Shown here piece by piece: positions 43,275 to 51,998 of a DNA stretch of 64,000 nt. The notes below the pieces were generated by a model. It searched no databases and was not told the DNA's origin. It worked only from the letters and a program-made list of their open reading frames with translations. The stretch comes from Variovorax sp. dw_308 (GTDB lineage: Bacteria; Pseudomonadota; Gammaproteobacteria; Burkholderiales; Burkholderiaceae_C), in contig NZ_JAATOM010000007.1 in NCBI RefSeq assembly GCF_019207085.1, positions 124,001-188,000 of the forward strand, written 5' to 3'. The position numbers and the translations under genes were made by a program. How positions within the stretch are numbered: the first letter of the stretch is position 1; each line of letters opens with the position of its first letter.

Positions 43275-45020
43275 TTATTCGGCGGCGGCGGCTTCAGCGG
43301 GCTTGGCCGCGGTCTTGCGCGCGCGCGTCTTCCTTGCGGGTGCGGGGAGTTCCGCCGCGGCGACCTTCTTCGCGGGGGCCTTCCTGGCTGCGGGCGCCTT
43401 CGCAACGGGCGCCTTTGCAGCGGGCTTCCTTGCAGCGGGCTTCCTTACGGCGGACTTTTGCGCAGCGGGCGCCTTCGCCCGGCCGCTCGCCGGCGCCTCG
43501 ACGACTTCCGCCTTTGCCTTCGCCACTTCGGGCGCAGCGTGCGGCAGGGCCGTCTTTGCGGCGGCAGCCTTGGCGGCGGAGCCCGCGGACTTCGCATCGC
43601 CCGGCAGCGTATTCGTCAGCTCCAGCAGCATGCGGTGCTCGGCCAGCATGTAGTCGCCCAGGTCGGTCAGGTCGGGCAGCACGCGGCGGCATGCGATCAG
43701 GCCGTAGTCCATGCGGCCGTTGTAGCTCTGCACCGTGATGTTCAGCGCCATGCCGTGGCTGGCGATCGACACCGGGTAGTAGCAGGTGACGTAGGCGCCG
43801 GCGAAGTACATCGGGAAGGGCGCGCCGGCCACGTTCGAGATGGCCACGTTGGCCATCGGCGGCACCACGTTGACCAGGCCCGAGCGGCCGTACATCGTGG
43901 CCATGCCCGACATCAGCCAGGGCGCGGCGAACATCGGGAAGTCGTCGATCATCACCGACTTGAAGCGGTTCATCACACCCTTCGCCGAGGTCGACGAGGT
44001 GTTGATGGCGCGCATGCGCTCGATCGGGTCCTTGATGTCGGTCGCCAGGCTCACCAGGATCATGCTGGCCTGGTTGTTCTGGGTGTCGTCGCCGGCTTCG
44101 CGCGTGCTCACCGGCACGCCGGCCACCAACGACTGCTCGGGCAGCTCGTTGGTGTCCTTGAAGAAGTGGCGCATGGCGCCGGCCACGGTGGCCATCACCA
44201 CGTCGTTGAGCGACACGCCGAAGTGCTTGCCGATCGCCTTGGTCTCGGCCAGCGAGATGGTGCGGCCGGCAAAGGTGCGCTGGTTGGTGATGGAGACGTT
44301 CAGCACCGTGCGCGGCGCGAACAGGTTGAACTTCTTCGGCGCCGCCTTGGCGTCCTTGCCCTCGGCGGACTCCACCGGCTTGGCCAGGCCCGCGATGGCC
44401 TTGACCAGCGCAGGCGCCATCTTGTACAGCTTGACGTATTGCTGCACCGTGTTCTTCATGGCCGCGCTGGCGAGTTCGGCCATGCCGAGCTGGTACTTGT
44501 TGCCGCGCGGCTTGATGCGCGGCGGCTTGATCACGCGGCCGGTGGGCGCGGTGTCGAAGATCGCCTTGCCGACCTCGACGCCGGCCTGCCCGTCGATGCC
44601 CGCATGGTGCACCTTGGTGTAGAGGCCGACCTGGCCGCTCTTGAGGCCGTCGATGATGTAGAACTCCCACAGCGGGCGGCTGCGGTCGAGCAACGCCGAA
44701 TGCAGCCGCGCCACGACCTGCTGCAACTGCCGGTTGGTGCCGGGGCTGGGCAGCGTGATGTGGCGGAAGTGATGGTCGATGTCGAGGTCGTCTTCCTCCA
44801 CCCAGACCGGGTTCGACAGATCGAAAGGCATCAGCGCCAGCTTGCGGGTGAACACATCCGCCAGGTGGATGCGTGCCAGCATGTTGGCCTTGGCGTCCTC
44901 GAAGAAGTTGCCCTTGTAGCCCTCGGGCAGGTCGAGCACGTTCAGCGAGCCGACGTGCATCGGCATCTCGGGGGTTTCAAGGTGCAGGAAGGTCGAGTCG
45001 AGTCCGCTCAGGTGTTTCAT
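43275..45020 (-). CDS. Wax ester synthase / diacylglycerol acyltransferase with Ala/Lys/Pro-rich tail
   Basis: 581 residues from ATG 45020. The acyltransferase motif HHxxxDG is at 138-144 (KVHHAGIDG). Other WS/DGAT features: DSTFLHLETPEMPMHVGSL at the start and NVAISNVAGAPFPMYFAGA. These enzymes join acyl-CoA to fatty alcohols or diacylglycerol for neutral-lipid storage. The last ~108 residues (about 474-581) form a low-complexity tail rich in KPAA/KAPA units like histone H1 or AlgP; this is not part of the family domain. The longer upstream ORF lacks support. Confidence 0.85.
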   Translation of the reverse strand: MKHLSGLDSTFLHLETPEMPMHVGSLNVLDLPEGYKGNFFEDAKANMLARIHLADVFTRKLALMPFDLSNPVWVEEDDLDIDHHFRHITLPSPGTNRQLQQVVARLHSALLDRSRPLWEFYIIDGLKSGQVGLYTKVHHAGIDGQAGVEVGKAIFDTAPTGRVIKPPRIKPRGNKYQLGMAELASAAMKNTVQQYVKLYKMAPALVKAIAGLAKPVESAEGKDAKAAPKKFNLFAPRTVLNVSITNQRTFAGRTISLAETKAIGKHFGVSLNDVVMATVAGAMRHFFKDTNELPEQSLVAGVPVSTREAGDDTQNNQASMILVSLATDIKDPIERMRAINTSSTSAKGVMNRFKSVMIDDFPMFAAPWLMSGMATMYGRSGLVNVVPPMANVAISNVAGAPFPMYFAGAYVTCYYPVSIASHGMALNITVQSYNGRMDYGLIACRRVLPDLTDLGDYMLAEHRMLLELTNTLPGDAKSAGSAAKAAAAKTALPHAAPEVAKAKAEVVEAPASGRAKAPAAQKSAVRKPAARKPAAKAPVAKAPAARKAPAKKVAAAELPAPARKTRARKTAAKPAEAAAAE

Positions 45021-45079
45021 GTGTTGTCTCGCTGTTCGTACGTAGCTGTGAAAGTTCTTCTCGCCGGCGCCCGCAGCGC

Positions 45080-45931
45080 TCAGCGGGACGGGCTGACGGC
45101 AGGATACAAGGCGCGTTCGGGGCCGGTCGGCTTGAAGTGTTTCCATCCGTCTTCCGGCTGCGCCAGCCGGTCGCCGATGGCATAGAGCGCCAGTGGATGC
45201 ACTCCGAGACCGGAGTGCGAAGCACAGACGATCTCGATATTGTCGCTGAGGGGCCCCTTCTTCTCGATGCTGCAGCCCCAGGCGACGATGCCGTCGGAGC
45301 GGGTGAAGATCGCCGTCATCGGCACCCCCGGCGGCGGACCGTCGCCGCGCTCGCCGGGGTCGACGTCGTTGCGTCCGCTGACGAACTTGTAGAGCTGCGA
45401 CGCATTGCTGCTGCTGTCCGGGTCGCCATAGAGCGGGCTGCCGAGCGCCATGGCCTGGCGCACCCTGTCGGGCGACTCGCGGGCCATTTCACGGGCATAC
45501 ACCCCGCCGAGGCTCCATCCGATGACGCTGACCTTGCGGCCGGACTGCGCATGCAGGTCGGCGAGCGTCTTGCGCAACCGGGTCAGCACGCCCTTGCGCG
45601 GCCCCACGTTGGGGCCCTGGCCCCAGCCGGAGGTCTGGTAGCCACGCGAGTTGAGAAAGCGGCGCAGCGGAATGGTGGAGTTGTCGTCGGCCATCAGGCC
45701 CGGCAGAACCAGTACCGTGTGCCCGTCGCCCTTCGGCACGCGCGACATGAGCCAGGGCATCGCCAGCGGCAAGGCCGACAACTCGAGAAGAGCCCGTCCC
45801 TCGAGCAACATCAGCAGCCTGGAAGGCCTCCTCTCGTCGGGGGTCTTGCCGAAGATGCTGCTGAAAGGCAGGACATCGTTGAGGTTGAGGTTCAAAGGCA
45901 CTCCCTGTTGGATATTGACCATGAAGGGCAT
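45080..45931 (-). CDS. Alpha/beta hydrolase (lipase/esterase-like)
   Basis: 283 residues from ATG 45931 (an ATG three codons later is equally possible). The nucleophile elbow is GWSLGGVYARE, with HTVLVLPGLMADD forming the oxyanion side and His expected in CASHSGLGVHPLALY. The N-terminus is hydrophobic in part but is not a clear signal peptide. Placed 59 bp upstream of the wax ester synthase gene in the same direction, it may act on stored lipid or polyester; inference from position. Confidence 0.75.
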   Translation of the reverse strand: MPFMVNIQQGVPLNLNLNDVLPFSSIFGKTPDERRPSRLLMLLEGRALLELSALPLAMPWLMSRVPKGDGHTVLVLPGLMADDNSTIPLRRFLNSRGYQTSGWGQGPNVGPRKGVLTRLRKTLADLHAQSGRKVSVIGWSLGGVYAREMARESPDRVRQAMALGSPLYGDPDSSSNASQLYKFVSGRNDVDPGERGDGPPPGVPMTAIFTRSDGIVAWGCSIEKKGPLSDNIEIVCASHSGLGVHPLALYAIGDRLAQPEDGWKHFKPTGPERALYPAVSPSR

Positions 45932-46126
45932 TCTGAGAGCACGGCCACAAAAGTGGAGCACTTCCGCGTCGCGGCCGCGACTAGGGTTTTTCCGCACGCA
46001 TCTGGCGGGCGCAGGAGCCGCCGCAAGTGCAACCTCATGCAAAGAATGTTGGCGCAGGCGGTCCTCCACGCCGGGGCATCCCGCTGCGCCCGTTAGACTC
46101 CAACGCTTTCCGCAAAGACGTTTTCC

Positions 46127-46876
46127 ATGGCAGATGCATCCGCCGCGCGTACCCGAGCGGTTTTCGAATTCAAGAGCGCGACGCTTCCGCTGATTGCGGT
46201 GATCCTCAAGACGGCCGACCTGGCCGTGCTCACCGAGGCCATCGACGCACAGCTTGCGGACTCTCCCGATTTCTTCGAGCAGGAGCCGGTGGTCATCGAC
46301 CTCTCGCAATTGCCGGGCGAGGACGTCGCGGCGACGCTCGATTTCGCCGCATTGCGCACCTTGCTGGCGCGCCACCAGACGCAGCCCATCGCGGTGCGCG
46401 GCGGGAGCGACGCGCAGAACAAGGCCGCGCGCGCCGCCGGCCTGTCGATCGCGGCCATGCCGGTGGCACCGCCGGCCCGCGCGCCTGCGCCCGCCGAGGC
46501 GCCCAGCCCCGCGCCGCAGATCGTGCGCGAGGTGCCGGTGCCGGCCAATGGCACCCTGGTGATCGACAAGCCGTTGCGTTCCGGCCAGCAGGTGTATGCA
46601 CGCGGCGGCGACGTCATCGTGACCGCCGTGGTCAGCGACGGCGCCGAGGTCATCGCCGACGGCAACGTGCACGTTTATGCCCCGTTGCGTGGCAAGGCAA
46701 TTGCAGGGGCTCGCGGCAACACCGCCGCGCGGATCTACACGACCTGCCTGGAAGCCCAGCTCGTGGCCATCGCCGGGATCTACCGCACCGCCGAGGTGCC
46801 GTTCCCGGCCGCGGTGGCCGGCAAGGCGGCGCAGATCAGCCTCGACGACAAGAAGCTCGTGATCGACCCGATATGA
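46127..46876 (+). CDS. minC: Septum site-determining protein MinC
   Basis: 249 residues. The N-terminal FtsZ-antagonising domain (FEFKSATLPLIAVILKTADLAVLTEAID) and the C-terminal beta-helical domain (ARGGDVIVTAVVSDGAEVIADGNVHVYAPLRGKAIAG) are both complete, joined by an Ala/Pro linker. It blocks FtsZ ring formation at the poles together with MinD. The 195-bp gap upstream should hold the operon promoter. minD and minE follow. Confidence 0.95.
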   Translation: MADASAARTRAVFEFKSATLPLIAVILKTADLAVLTEAIDAQLADSPDFFEQEPVVIDLSQLPGEDVAATLDFAALRTLLARHQTQPIAVRGGSDAQNKAARAAGLSIAAMPVAPPARAPAPAEAPSPAPQIVREVPVPANGTLVIDKPLRSGQQVYARGGDVIVTAVVSDGAEVIADGNVHVYAPLRGKAIAGARGNTAARIYTTCLEAQLVAIAGIYRTAEVPFPAAVAGKAAQISLDDKKLVIDPI

Positions 46877-46940
46877 ACGCCCGAGGCGGCCCGGCGGCCG
46901 CAAACTCATTCGACAGTATTTGAATTCAGAAGGAACGTAG

Positions 46941-47753
46941 ATGGCCAAGATTGTGGTGGTGACCTCGGGCAAGGGCGGCGTCGGCAAGACGACCACGAGC
47001 GCGAGCTTTGCATCCGGGCTCGCGCTCGCGGGCAAGAAGACGGCGGTGATCGACTTCGACGTCGGCCTGCGCAACCTCGACCTGATCATGGGTTGCGAGC
47101 GTCGCGTCGTGTACGACCTGATCAACGTGATCCAGGGCGAGGCCAACCTGAACCAGGCGCTGATCAAGGACAAGCAGTGCGACAACCTGTTCGTGCTGGC
47201 CGCCTCGCAGACGCGCGACAAGGACGCGCTCTCGCAGGAGGGCGTCGAGAAGGTGTTGAAGGACCTCTCCGACATGGCGTTCGACTACATCATCTGCGAC
47301 TCGCCTGCCGGCATCGAGACCGGGGCGCTGATGGCCATGCACTTCGCCGACGAGGCGCTGGTCGTGACCAACCCGGAAGTCTCCTCGGTGCGCGACTCCG
47401 ACCGCATCCTGGGCATCCTCAGCAGCAAGACCAAGCGCGCAATCGAGGGCAAGGAGCCGATCAAGGAGCACCTCCTCATCACGCGCTACAACCCGAACCG
47501 CGTGGCCGGCGGCCAGATGCTGTCGCTGGAAGATATCCAGGACATCCTGCGCATCAAGCTGATCGGCGTGATCCCCGAATCCGAGACCGTGCTCAACGCG
47601 TCCAACCAGGGCATCCCCGCCATCCACGACAAGGGCACCGACGTCTCCGAGGCCTACACCGACGTGGTGGCCCGCTTCCTCGGCGAAGACCGGCCGCTGC
47701 GCTTCATCGATGCGCAGAAGCCCGGCTTCTTCAAGCGCATCTTCGGGAGATAA
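46941..47753 (+). CDS. minD: Septum site-determining ATPase MinD
   Basis: 270 residues; AAGGA precedes ATG. Deviant Walker A is GKGGVGKTT, with VIDFDVGLRNLDLIMGCERRVVYDLINV typical of MinD. The C-terminal amphipathic membrane-targeting helix is KPGFFKRIFGR. It lies 64 bp after minC and 3 bp before minE. Confidence 0.97.
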   Translation: MAKIVVVTSGKGGVGKTTTSASFASGLALAGKKTAVIDFDVGLRNLDLIMGCERRVVYDLINVIQGEANLNQALIKDKQCDNLFVLAASQTRDKDALSQEGVEKVLKDLSDMAFDYIICDSPAGIETGALMAMHFADEALVVTNPEVSSVRDSDRILGILSSKTKRAIEGKEPIKEHLLITRYNPNRVAGGQMLSLEDIQDILRIKLIGVIPESETVLNASNQGIPAIHDKGTDVSEAYTDVVARFLGEDRPLRFIDAQKPGFFKRIFGR

Positions 47754-47756
47754 GCC

Positions 47757-48026
47757 ATGTCCTTTCTCTCGTTCCTGCTCGGCGAAAAGAAGAAGACGGC
47801 CACCGTTGCCAAGGAACGGCTGCAGATCATCCTGGCCCACGAGCGCAGCGGCCGCGGCAGCCGGCCCGACTACCTGGCCGACCTGCAGCGCGAACTGGTG
47901 GCGGTGATCTCCAAGTACGTCTCGATCAAGCCCGAGGACATCAAGGTGCATCTGGAGCGGCAGGACGATCTCGAGGTCCTCGAGGTCAAGATCGAATTGC
48001 CCGACGCGATGGTGCCTGCGCGTTGA
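47757..48026 (+). CDS. minE: Cell division topological specificity factor MinE
   Basis: 89 residues, the normal length. The N-terminal membrane/MinD-binding segment ([30 protein letters not shown]) and the dimer domain ([14 protein letters not shown]) are typical. It drives MinD release and pole-to-pole oscillation. A probable terminator follows. Confidence 0.95.
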   Translation: MSFLSFLLGEKKKTATVAKERLQIILAHERSGRGSRPDYLADLQRELVAVISKYVSIKPEDIKVHLERQDDLEVLEVKIELPDAMVPAR

Positions 48027-48065
48027 AACCGCCTGACGCGCAAACCGGTCTTCCGACAGCCACAC

Positions 48066-48102
48066 ACGCCCGCCAGCCCTGCGCTCGCGGGCGTCGTTGT
48101 TT
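48066..48102 (+). terminator. Probable terminator of the min operon
   Basis: An 8-bp stem (ACGCCCGC / GCGGGCGT, 13-nt loop) followed by a moderately T-rich stretch (CGTTGTTT), 40 bp after the minE stop. Confidence 0.55.
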
Positions 48103-48247
48103 GGGACAGGACCCTTCGCGCCACTCAGTCCCGCGCGGGACAGCGGGAAAGCCCGATGCAAAAAAGTGGGGATGAGGCTCCACGAACGTGCGCTCTCAGC
48201 GTATCGTGTCAGCCCAATTCATCAACCCCCCAGAGGAGATTCACGCC

Positions 48248-48787
48248 ATGGCAACTGCAAAGAAGACCGCCGCCAAGAAAGCTGCAGCCAAGCCTGCAGC
48301 GGCGCCCGCCGCAAACCCGGTGCAGGACATGCAGGAGGCAATGACCAAGCCCTTCAAGGGCGCGGTCGAGAAGCTGAAGAGCCTGAAGCTGCCGGGCGTG
48401 CCCGAGGCGTTCAAGAACGTGAATCTGCAAGGGGCGGCCAGTGCCGTGCTGGACAACCGCCGCAAGGACCTCAAGGCGCTGGTCGAGGCCAACGAGAAGT
48501 CGTACAAGGGCCTGCAGGCCGTGGTGCAGCGCCAGGCCGAGATGCTCAAGACCAACATTGGCGAATGGCAAAGCGCCGTGAAGGGCATGCCGGGCAAGGA
48601 CCCGAAGGAAAACCTGGCCAAGCTCGACGAGATGGGCCGCGCCGCCTTCAAGCAGGCGCTGGCCGACATGAAGGAGCTGGCAGAGCTGGCCGCTAAGTCG
48701 CAAGCTGACGCGTTCAACGTGGTGCGCGATCGCATCAACGACAACGTGAAGCAAGTCAGCGATCTGCTCAAGACCGGCGGCAAGTGA
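48248..48787 (+). CDS. Phasin-family granule protein
   Basis: 179 residues from ATG 48248 with GAGGAG 9 bp upstream. The first ~22 residues are Ala/Lys/Pro-rich (AKKTAAKKAAAKPAAAPAA). The rest is a predicted helical phasin domain (FKGAVEKLKSLKLPGVPEAFKNVNLQGAASAVLDNRRKDLKALVEANEKSYKGLQAVVQRQ). Phasins coat polyhydroxyalkanoate granules; basic Ala/Lys/Pro tails of this kind can also bind DNA. The following gene starts within its stop codon. Confidence 0.88.
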   Translation: MATAKKTAAKKAAAKPAAAPAANPVQDMQEAMTKPFKGAVEKLKSLKLPGVPEAFKNVNLQGAASAVLDNRRKDLKALVEANEKSYKGLQAVVQRQAEMLKTNIGEWQSAVKGMPGKDPKENLAKLDEMGRAAFKQALADMKELAELAAKSQADAFNVVRDRINDNVKQVSDLLKTGGK

Positions 48788-49692
48788 GTCAGCCGAGCTT
48801 CGCGAAAGCCAACGGCGTCGAGCTCGCTTGGGACAGCTTCGGCGACCCGGGCGCGACGCCCCTGGTGCTGGTCATGGGGCTGGGCGCGTCAATGATCGCC
48901 TGGGACGAAGTGTTTTGCGCGCACCTGGCCGCTGCGGCCGGCGTTCGTGTGATCCGCTTCGACAACCGCGACGTCGGACTGTCGACCTCGATGGCCCAAC
49001 TCGGCGTGCCGGACGTGCAGGCCCTGATGATGAAGGCGCTCGCGCGCCAGTCGTTCACCACGCCCTACACGCTGCACGACATGGCCAATGACGTGGCGGG
49101 ACTGATGGACACGCTCGGCATCGCGCGCGCCCACATCGTCGGTGCGTCCATGGGCGGGGCGATCGGCCAGGAAATGGCGATCCATCATCCGGGCCGCATG
49201 CTGTCCTTCACGAGCATCATGTCGTCGACCGGGGACCCGTCCCTGCCGCCGCCAACCCCCGAGGCGCTGGCCGTGCTGTTCACCCCGGCGCCACCCACGC
49301 TGGAGGGCTACATCCCTCACTACGCCAAGGTGTGGCGCGTGCTGCGCGGGCCGCATCCCTTCCCGGAGGACGAATCTCGCGACGAGGCTCGCGCCCGCGC
49401 CGTTTTCGCACGCGGGCTCAACCCGGCCGGCACGGCGCGCCAACTGGCGGCCATCTTCGCCTCGGGCAACCGCAAGCCGGCACTGCGCAACACCCGTGTG
49501 CCGACCTTGGTCATCCATGGCGACGCCGACCCGCTGGTGCCGGTGGAAGCCGGCATCGACGTGGCCGCGGCCATTCCCGATGCAAAGCTCCTGCGCCTGC
49601 CCACCATGGGCCATGCCCTGCCGGTGTCGCTCTGGCCACCGGTGATCGAAGGTATTGCCAACCATACGGCGCGGAACGCATCCACGCGCTGA
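48784..49692 (+). CDS. Alpha/beta hydrolase
   Basis: 302 residues from GTG 48784, overlapping the phasin stop (GTGA), so the two are translationally coupled. Motifs: PLVLVMGLGASMIAWD for the oxyanion loop, GASMGGAIGQEMAI for the nucleophile Ser, HGDADPLVPVEAG for the Asp, and TMGHALP for the His. Coupling with a phasin points to a PHA-related ester substrate, though proline iminopeptidase-like esterases share the sequence style. Confidence 0.85.
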   Translation: MSQPSFAKANGVELAWDSFGDPGATPLVLVMGLGASMIAWDEVFCAHLAAAAGVRVIRFDNRDVGLSTSMAQLGVPDVQALMMKALARQSFTTPYTLHDMANDVAGLMDTLGIARAHIVGASMGGAIGQEMAIHHPGRMLSFTSIMSSTGDPSLPPPTPEALAVLFTPAPPTLEGYIPHYAKVWRVLRGPHPFPEDESRDEARARAVFARGLNPAGTARQLAAIFASGNRKPALRNTRVPTLVIHGDADPLVPVEAGIDVAAAIPDAKLLRLPTMGHALPVSLWPPVIEGIANHTARNASTR

Positions 49693-49771
49693 CTTCGAGA
49701 CTCGGCGCCTGGCGGCGGTCCGCTGCCAGGCCCCCCTTCCCCCGCCAGAAAAACATCCCAAGGAGACAACG

Positions 49772-51493
49772 ATGGCCAACAACGCCCACCCCTGGACCTC
49801 TTCCTATCCCGCTGGCGTTCGCTGGGATGCACCGCTCACGATCTCGCCGGTGCAGCAGTTGCTCGACGATGCCGCTGCCCGCTGGCCGGACCAGCCCTTC
49901 CTCGACTTCATGGGCCGGCGCATCACGTACCGCGAATTCGGCGCGATGGTCGACCACGCGGCCAGCGGTTTCCAGAAGCTGGGCGTCAAGCCGGGTGTGC
50001 ACGTCGGCCTCTACCTGCCCAATTCGCCGCACTACCCGATTGCCTTCTTCGGCGTGATGAAGGCCGGCGGCACGGTGGTCAACTATTCGCCGCTCGATGC
50101 CGAGCGCGTGCTGGAGCACAAGGTCGAGGACAGCGAGACCGACATCCTCGTCACGCTCGACCTCGCCGCGCTCTATCCGCAGATGTCGCGCCTGCTGGGG
50201 CATTCGCGCTTGAAGAAGCTTGTCGTCGGTTCGCTGCCCGAGTACTCGGCCGCGCCGGGCTCGATCCGCGCTCAGATGGAAGCCGGCAAGCTGCTGGCCC
50301 CGGTCGCCATCGACGACTTCCACATGAGCTTCGCCCAGTTGCTCGACAACGACGGCGAGTACACCACGCATCCCTTCGGCGACCCGGCCGAGACCGTCGC
50401 GGTGCTGCAATACACGGGCGGCACCACCGGCCTGCCCAAGGGCGCGATGCTCACGCACGGCAACCTCACGGCCGCCTGCAGCCAGTATGTCGAGAGCCTC
50501 TCGGGCGACGACCCCATCGTCAACTTCGGCGAGGAGCGCGTGCTCGCGGTGCTGCCGCTGTTCCACATCTACTCGCTGACCGTGAACATGCTGATGGGCA
50601 TCAAGCTCGGCGCCGAGATCGTGCTGCACACGCGCTTCGACCTCGAGACCGTGATGAAGGAATTCGAGGCCAAGAAGATCACCATGTTCGCCGGCGTGCC
50701 GACCATGTACACCGCCATCGCCAACCATCCCAAGGCGAAGGAGATCAACATGACTTCGCTGAAGTCGTGCGGCTCGGGCGGCGCACCGCTGCCGGTGGAA
50801 GTGGCGCAGAAGTTCTTCGCCATGACCGGCTGCAACCTCAACGAAGGCTGGGGCATGACCGAGACCTCGCCCACCGGCAGCTTCACGCCGGCGCGCGGAC
50901 GTCGCAAGGCCGGCTCCTGCGGCATGCCGCTGCCGGGCATCCTGCTGTCGATGCGCAGCCTGGACAACCCCGACCAGCAGGTGCCGACCGGCCAACGCGG
51001 TGAGTTGTGCATCTCCGGGCCGAACGTGATGAAGGGCTACTGGCACAACGACGCGGCCACCCGCAGCAGCATGACCAGCGACGGCTTCTTCCGCAGCGGC
51101 GACGTGGCCATCATGGACGAGGACGGCTTCGTCTTCATCGTCGACCGCACCAAGGACATGCTCCTGTGCGGCGGCTTCAACGTCTATCCGCGCACCATCG
51201 AGGAGGCCATCTACGAGCACCCGTCGGTCGAGGAGGTGTCCGTGATCGGCATTCCCGACGCCTACCGCGGCCAGACGCCCAAGGCCTTCATCAAGCTCAA
51301 GGCCGGCGCCGAGCCGTTGACGCTGGAGTCGCTCAAGACCTTCCTGAAGGACCGCCTGGGCAAGCATGAAATGGTGGGCGAGATCGACGTGCGCGCCGAA
51401 CTCCCGAAGACCGCCGTCGGCAAGCTCTCCAAGAAAGAGCTCTACGACGAGGAAAACGCAAAGCGGACAGCGGCCGAGAAGGCAGCTGCGTAA
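49772..51493 (+). CDS. Long-chain acyl-CoA ligase (FadD-like, AMP-forming)
   Basis: 573 residues from ATG 49772 with AAGGAG upstream. Adenylation motifs: TGGTTGLPKGAMLTHGN, NEGWGMTETSP, and SGDVAIMDEDGFVFIVDRTKD; the C-terminal Lys motif is KTAVGKLSKKEL. It activates fatty acids for beta-oxidation or lipid synthesis. With the wax ester synthase, hydrolases and phasin it forms a lipid/storage neighbourhood. Acyl chain length is not decided by the sequence. Confidence 0.88.
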   Translation: MANNAHPWTSSYPAGVRWDAPLTISPVQQLLDDAAARWPDQPFLDFMGRRITYREFGAMVDHAASGFQKLGVKPGVHVGLYLPNSPHYPIAFFGVMKAGGTVVNYSPLDAERVLEHKVEDSETDILVTLDLAALYPQMSRLLGHSRLKKLVVGSLPEYSAAPGSIRAQMEAGKLLAPVAIDDFHMSFAQLLDNDGEYTTHPFGDPAETVAVLQYTGGTTGLPKGAMLTHGNLTAACSQYVESLSGDDPIVNFGEERVLAVLPLFHIYSLTVNMLMGIKLGAEIVLHTRFDLETVMKEFEAKKITMFAGVPTMYTAIANHPKAKEINMTSLKSCGSGGAPLPVEVAQKFFAMTGCNLNEGWGMTETSPTGSFTPARGRRKAGSCGMPLPGILLSMRSLDNPDQQVPTGQRGELCISGPNVMKGYWHNDAATRSSMTSDGFFRSGDVAIMDEDGFVFIVDRTKDMLLCGGFNVYPRTIEEAIYEHPSVEEVSVIGIPDAYRGQTPKAFIKLKAGAEPLTLESLKTFLKDRLGKHEMVGEIDVRAELPKTAVGKLSKKELYDEENAKRTAAEKAAA

Positions 51494-51627
51494 CCAGGGG
51501 CCTGTTACCGGCCACCAACTGCACGGTTTGCGTACTGGAAGTTTCGACAGTCAGAAAAAAGGAATACGCCGGCAACTCGTACGGCGTACATTGGGGTTCT
51601 CATTACAGGTTCCAGAACGGACAAGCA

Positions 51628-51876
51628 ATGGCAGCAATTTCTCGTGCGTCCAAGTCGCTCGAAGAAGCGAACAAGCGGGCAGCACAACGTGAACGACTGA
51701 GGCAGGCCCTCCCGGAAACGGTGGACCGGCTCAAGCAGCGCCACGCGGACCTGATCGATGCAGACGACATCGAGGCCTACGTGGCGCTGAACTGGCTCGA
51801 ATGGCACGGCGGCGGGCTGCGACTGACCATCACCGGTCGCAATGTGCGCGCGCAGTTGGCGCCTTCCTCGATCTGA
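51628..51876 (+). CDS. Small hypothetical protein
   Basis: 82 residues, charged N-terminal helix (SLEEANKRAAQRERLRQALPETVDRLKQRHADL) then a short basic C-terminal part (GGLRLTITGRNVRAQL). No motif recognised. A weak ribosome site (GGACAAGC) precedes the ATG. It stands alone in a 504-bp gap between the acyl-CoA ligase gene and a convergent ATPase gene. Composition is protein-like and the codon pattern fits the strand, so I accept it as real with caution. Confidence 0.6.
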   Translation: MAAISRASKSLEEANKRAAQRERLRQALPETVDRLKQRHADLIDADDIEAYVALNWLEWHGGGLRLTITGRNVRAQLAPSSI

Positions 51877-51998
51877 GCGCGGGGGGCCCCAAGCGCCCCA
51901 GCGCCCTCTCTTGCGCCCAGCGGCCTTGCCGGTCCCTGGTGATTCAATCCGGCCACCCGTTGGTTCGCAACTTCTTGGCAGAGTCCTGCGCCCAGGTC

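Noticed and set aside
45932..47275. Minus-strand extension of the alpha/beta hydrolase frame through minC and part of minD
   Set aside because: The hydrolase domain starts at about 45931; the extension is antisense to well-supported min genes and has no protein-like features.
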